Positions 39,378-40,827 of a stretch of 40,827 bases of DNA are shown here, in pieces. The stretch's first letter is position 1, and each line of letters opens with the position of its first letter. The position numbers and the translations under genes are program-made. The notes under the pieces were generated by a model. That model had not been told where the DNA came from. It did no database searches and saw only the letters and a program-made list of their open reading frames with translations. Source of the DNA: Sedimenticola selenatireducens DSM 17993 (lineage in GTDB: Bacteria; Pseudomonadota; Gammaproteobacteria; Chromatiales; Chromatiaceae); the NCBI RefSeq assembly GCF_000428045.1, contig NZ_ATZE01000031.1, positions 1 through 40,827 of the forward strand, given 5' to 3'.

Positions 39378-39404
39378 CGCGTCAACTTGACCCAATTGTT
39401 AGCT
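39378..39404 (-). other. 5' half of an attC site, truncated
   Basis: The minus strand AGCTAACAATTGGGTCAAGT, then TGACGCG, resembles the first half of classical attC sites (TAACAATT, TCAAG, GACGC spacing). It lies 40 bases after the VIT-type gene stop. The second half is not recognisable and IS debris follows. Confidence 0.5.
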
Positions 39405-39441
39405 GTGCCTAAAGACATGGGCACCGTATATAAATGCAACA

Positions 39442-40131
39442 TTATGCAACCACACCAAATATTCGACCTACACCTGCTGTTAGCGCCATTGCAAGTGAAC
39501 CCCAGAAAGTAACTCTGATGGCACCTACAGCAATTGACGCGCCGCCTGCGCGCGCCGCAATACCACCAAGGAGGGCGAGAAACACCAGCGAGAACACTGC
39601 GACAACAGGAATAAGTTGGCTACCTGGTACAACCCATGCCACCACTAACGGAAGTGCGGCACCGACTGTAAAAGTACCTGCCGAAGAAAACGCCGCTTGA
39701 ACGGGCTTGGCGCTAACACTCTCCGAAATTCCTATTTCATCTCTGGCATGCGCTCCAAGTGCATCGTGAGCCATTAGCTGCTCAGCAACTTGCTTAGCCA
39801 GAAACGACTCAAGCCCCCTGCGTTCGTATATTTTTGCGAGCTCCTCTTTTTCAAACTCAACATCCTGTTCCAGCGATTTTTTCTCAATTGCGAGATCTGC
39901 CTTTTCAGTATCTGACTGAGAGCTAACCGATACGTATTCACCAGCAGCCATAGACATCGCGCCTGCAACTAAACCAGCAGCTCCAGCGAGCAGGATGCCT
40001 TCATGGGCGGTACTCGCAGCGGCAACACCAATAATAAGACTTGCAGTAGATACAATTCCGTCATTTGCACCAAGTACTGCTGCGCGTAACCACCCTACTC
40101 GATGTGATCGATGTATTTCGCTATGGCTCAT
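39442..40131 (-). CDS. VIT1/CCC1-family iron/manganese transporter
   Basis: 229 residues, an inner-membrane transporter that exports or sequesters Fe2+/Mn2+. First helix: LGANDGIVSTASLIIGVAAA. The second contains GLVAGAMSMAAGEYVSVSSQ. A long charged cytoplasmic stretch follows (DTEKADLAIEKKSLEQDVEF and beyond), whose glutamates match the metal-binding domain. Two or three C-terminal helices follow from FTVGAALPLVVAWVV. The start is 24 bases after an attC site and no clear ribosome site is seen. It is typical cassette cargo by position. Confidence 0.93.
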   Translation of the reverse strand: MSHSEIHRSHRVGWLRAAVLGANDGIVSTASLIIGVAAASTAHEGILLAGAAGLVAGAMSMAAGEYVSVSSQSDTEKADLAIEKKSLEQDVEFEKEELAKIYERRGLESFLAKQVAEQLMAHDALGAHARDEIGISESVSAKPVQAAFSSAGTFTVGAALPLVVAWVVPGSQLIPVVAVFSLVFLALLGGIAARAGGASIAVGAIRVTFWGSLAMALTAGVGRIFGVVA

Positions 40132-40154
40132 AAGATTTCTAGATGATTTCTATT

Positions 40155-40226
40155 ACAGCTAACGCTTTGCACAGCCGGAAGCCGCCGCGCAGCGGTGTCG
40201 TATCGGCTGGTGCAACTGGTTACGCT
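40155..40226 (-). other. Integron attC site
   Basis: Minus strand: GCGTAACCAGTTGCAC, c, AGCCG, a 26-base centre with CCGC/GCGG pairing, CGGCTGTGCAAAGCGTTAGC. The outer TAAC/GTTA, TTGCAC/GTGCAA and AGCCG/CGGCT stems are perfect, with one extrahelical C on the 5' arm. The antitoxin stop codon lies inside the first box, and the next gene starts just after the second. This is the clearest attC in the window. Confidence 0.78.
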
Positions 40227-40480
40227 GCTTTACTATCATCAAGCTCCCAGCCTGGAAATACCAACACGGCAGGATGGCAGCGTAGCGCTTTCGCTAATAC
40301 CTTCGCCCTTTCAACACCCAAGCTCACTCGATTATTCTCAATCGCTGACAGAGTAGATTGTGGAATACCGGTCAATACGGCTAATTGATTCTGGCTTAGC
40401 TCCTGTAGTTCACGGATAATGCGAACAGAATCACCAACCGATACATCCGTAGTCTTCTTGGCTTTTTGGTACTCTTTCAT
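40220..40480 (-). CDS. XRE-family antitoxin (HigA-like)
   Basis: 86 residues with a helix-turn-helix: SVRIIRELQELSQNQLAVLT then GIPQSTLSAIENNRVSLGVE, and a C-terminal AKALRCHPAVLVFPGWE. GAGGAA lies upstream of the ATG. It starts one base after the toxin stop, in toxin-first (HigBA-like) order. It should neutralise the toxin and repress the shared promoter. Its stop is inside an attC box. Confidence 0.88.
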   Translation of the reverse strand: MKEYQKAKKTTDVSVGDSVRIIRELQELSQNQLAVLTGIPQSTLSAIENNRVSLGVERAKVLAKALRCHPAVLVFPGWELDDSKAA

Positions 40481-40481
40481 A

Positions 40482-40763
40482 TCATTTCCTCCGATAGTCG
40501 TGAGGAGTTACTTCTACAACTTTTACGAGAACATTGTCGCGTTCAATTGTATAAATTACTCGGTATTGTTGATTTAGTCGCGACGAGCGAAATCCCTTCC
40601 AATCCCCCTTCAAGGCCTCATCATTAAAGCCGCGGATGAGCTTTAAGCCGTCAGGTCCAGATAGTCGTACTATATCTTTCCATTTTTCGTAACGTTGCAA
40701 GATTTCCTTTGGAATCTTACTCAGCTGCCTCGGGACCTTCCGGTGTTCGTAGATTTGCCACAT
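40482..40763 (-). CDS. RelE/HigB-superfamily toxin
   Basis: 93 residues: MWQIYEHRKVPRQLSKIPKE, YEKWKDIVRLSGPDG, WKGFRSSRLNQQYRVIYTIE and a C-terminal VEVTPHDYRRK. This is the RelE-fold ribosome-dependent mRNA-interferase pattern, with its basic and Tyr/Arg residues at the end. No ribosome site precedes the ATG. The promoter seen at 40773-40800 would start the transcript within a few bases of the ATG, so translation may be leaderless. Confidence 0.88.
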   Translation of the reverse strand: MWQIYEHRKVPRQLSKIPKEILQRYEKWKDIVRLSGPDGLKLIRGFNDEALKGDWKGFRSSRLNQQYRVIYTIERDNVLVKVVEVTPHDYRRK

Positions 40764-40772
40764 ACCATATAT

Positions 40773-40800
40773 AGTATATATACTGTTTTTAGTATGTCAA
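40773..40800 (-). promoter_or_regulatory. Promoter and operator of the toxin-antitoxin pair
   Basis: Minus strand: TTGACA (40795-40800), 16 bases, TATACT (40773-40778). The perfect palindrome AGTATATATACT (40773-40784) covers the -10 box and is a likely operator for the antitoxin. Confidence 0.8.
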
Positions 40801-40810
40801 CAAGGATTTT

Positions 40811-40827
40811 AATGCGTAACGCTGCCA
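40811..40827 (-). other. Edge of a further attC site (window end)
   Basis: The minus strand starts TGGCAGCGTTACGCATT. AGCGTTA matches the closing box of the sites at 40155 and 37446. It precedes the toxin promoter exactly where the previous cassette's attC should end. Only this half is in the window. Confidence 0.4.

Overview
The window looks like the chromosome of a Gammaproteobacterium. The evidence is the glnE-ilvE-LPS gene order, rho-trxA with a divergent rhlB, neighbouring yrfG and nudE, a DUF484-GGDEF protein and groESL under a CIRCE operator. A sulfur-oxidiser-like lineage (Chromatiales or similar) is my guess only. The left 33 kb is mostly dense, GC-rich core genome. The right 7 kb is more AT-rich, has small genes and carries mobile-DNA scars.

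Layout: 1-0.4 kb is the start of an IS110-type transposase with its hairpin-rich non-coding end. 0.4-1.5 kb is a frame-disrupted acyltransferase-3 gene, and 1.6-2.3 kb an unrecognised exported protein. 2.4-6.0 kb (minus) is the dTDP-rhamnose operon rfbBDAC. 6.5-9.2 kb (plus) holds msbA and a lipid A acyltransferase. 9.5-17.1 kb is an LPS/polysaccharide cluster: O-antigen ligase-like protein, pyruvyl transferase-like protein, two ELM1-type proteins, two GT4 glycosyltransferases and a deacetylase. 17.3-21.4 kb has ilvE and glnE. 21.8-23.9 kb is groESL with a perfect CIRCE operator. 24.0-25.7 kb pairs a zinc deacylase with a MurU-like nucleotidyltransferase. 26.1-33.7 kb has rho, trxA, rhlB, a Cys-cluster protein, yrfG, nudE, a DUF4124-like protein, a diguanylate cyclase and a YajD-type HNH protein.

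33.9-40.8 kb is accessory: methyltransferase, monooxygenase-like protein, Vat-like acetyltransferase, threonine dehydratase-like enzyme, an unusual uracil-DNA glycosylase, ccdAB, a VIT-type metal transporter and a toxin-antitoxin pair. Between several of these lie imperfect palindromes bounded by TAAC and GTTA, with a one-base bulge as in integron attC sites. Stop codons sit inside or next to the first box. I read this as part of a sedentary integron cassette array, read on the minus strand, whose integrase would lie beyond the right edge. IS3 and IS256 remnants have damaged it.

Intergenic gaps carry several families of GC-rich palindromic repeats. One copy lies in frame inside the second ELM1 gene. 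Together the 2.4-17 kb genes make dTDP-rhamnose, flip and acylate lipid A, and assemble and ligate a surface polysaccharide.
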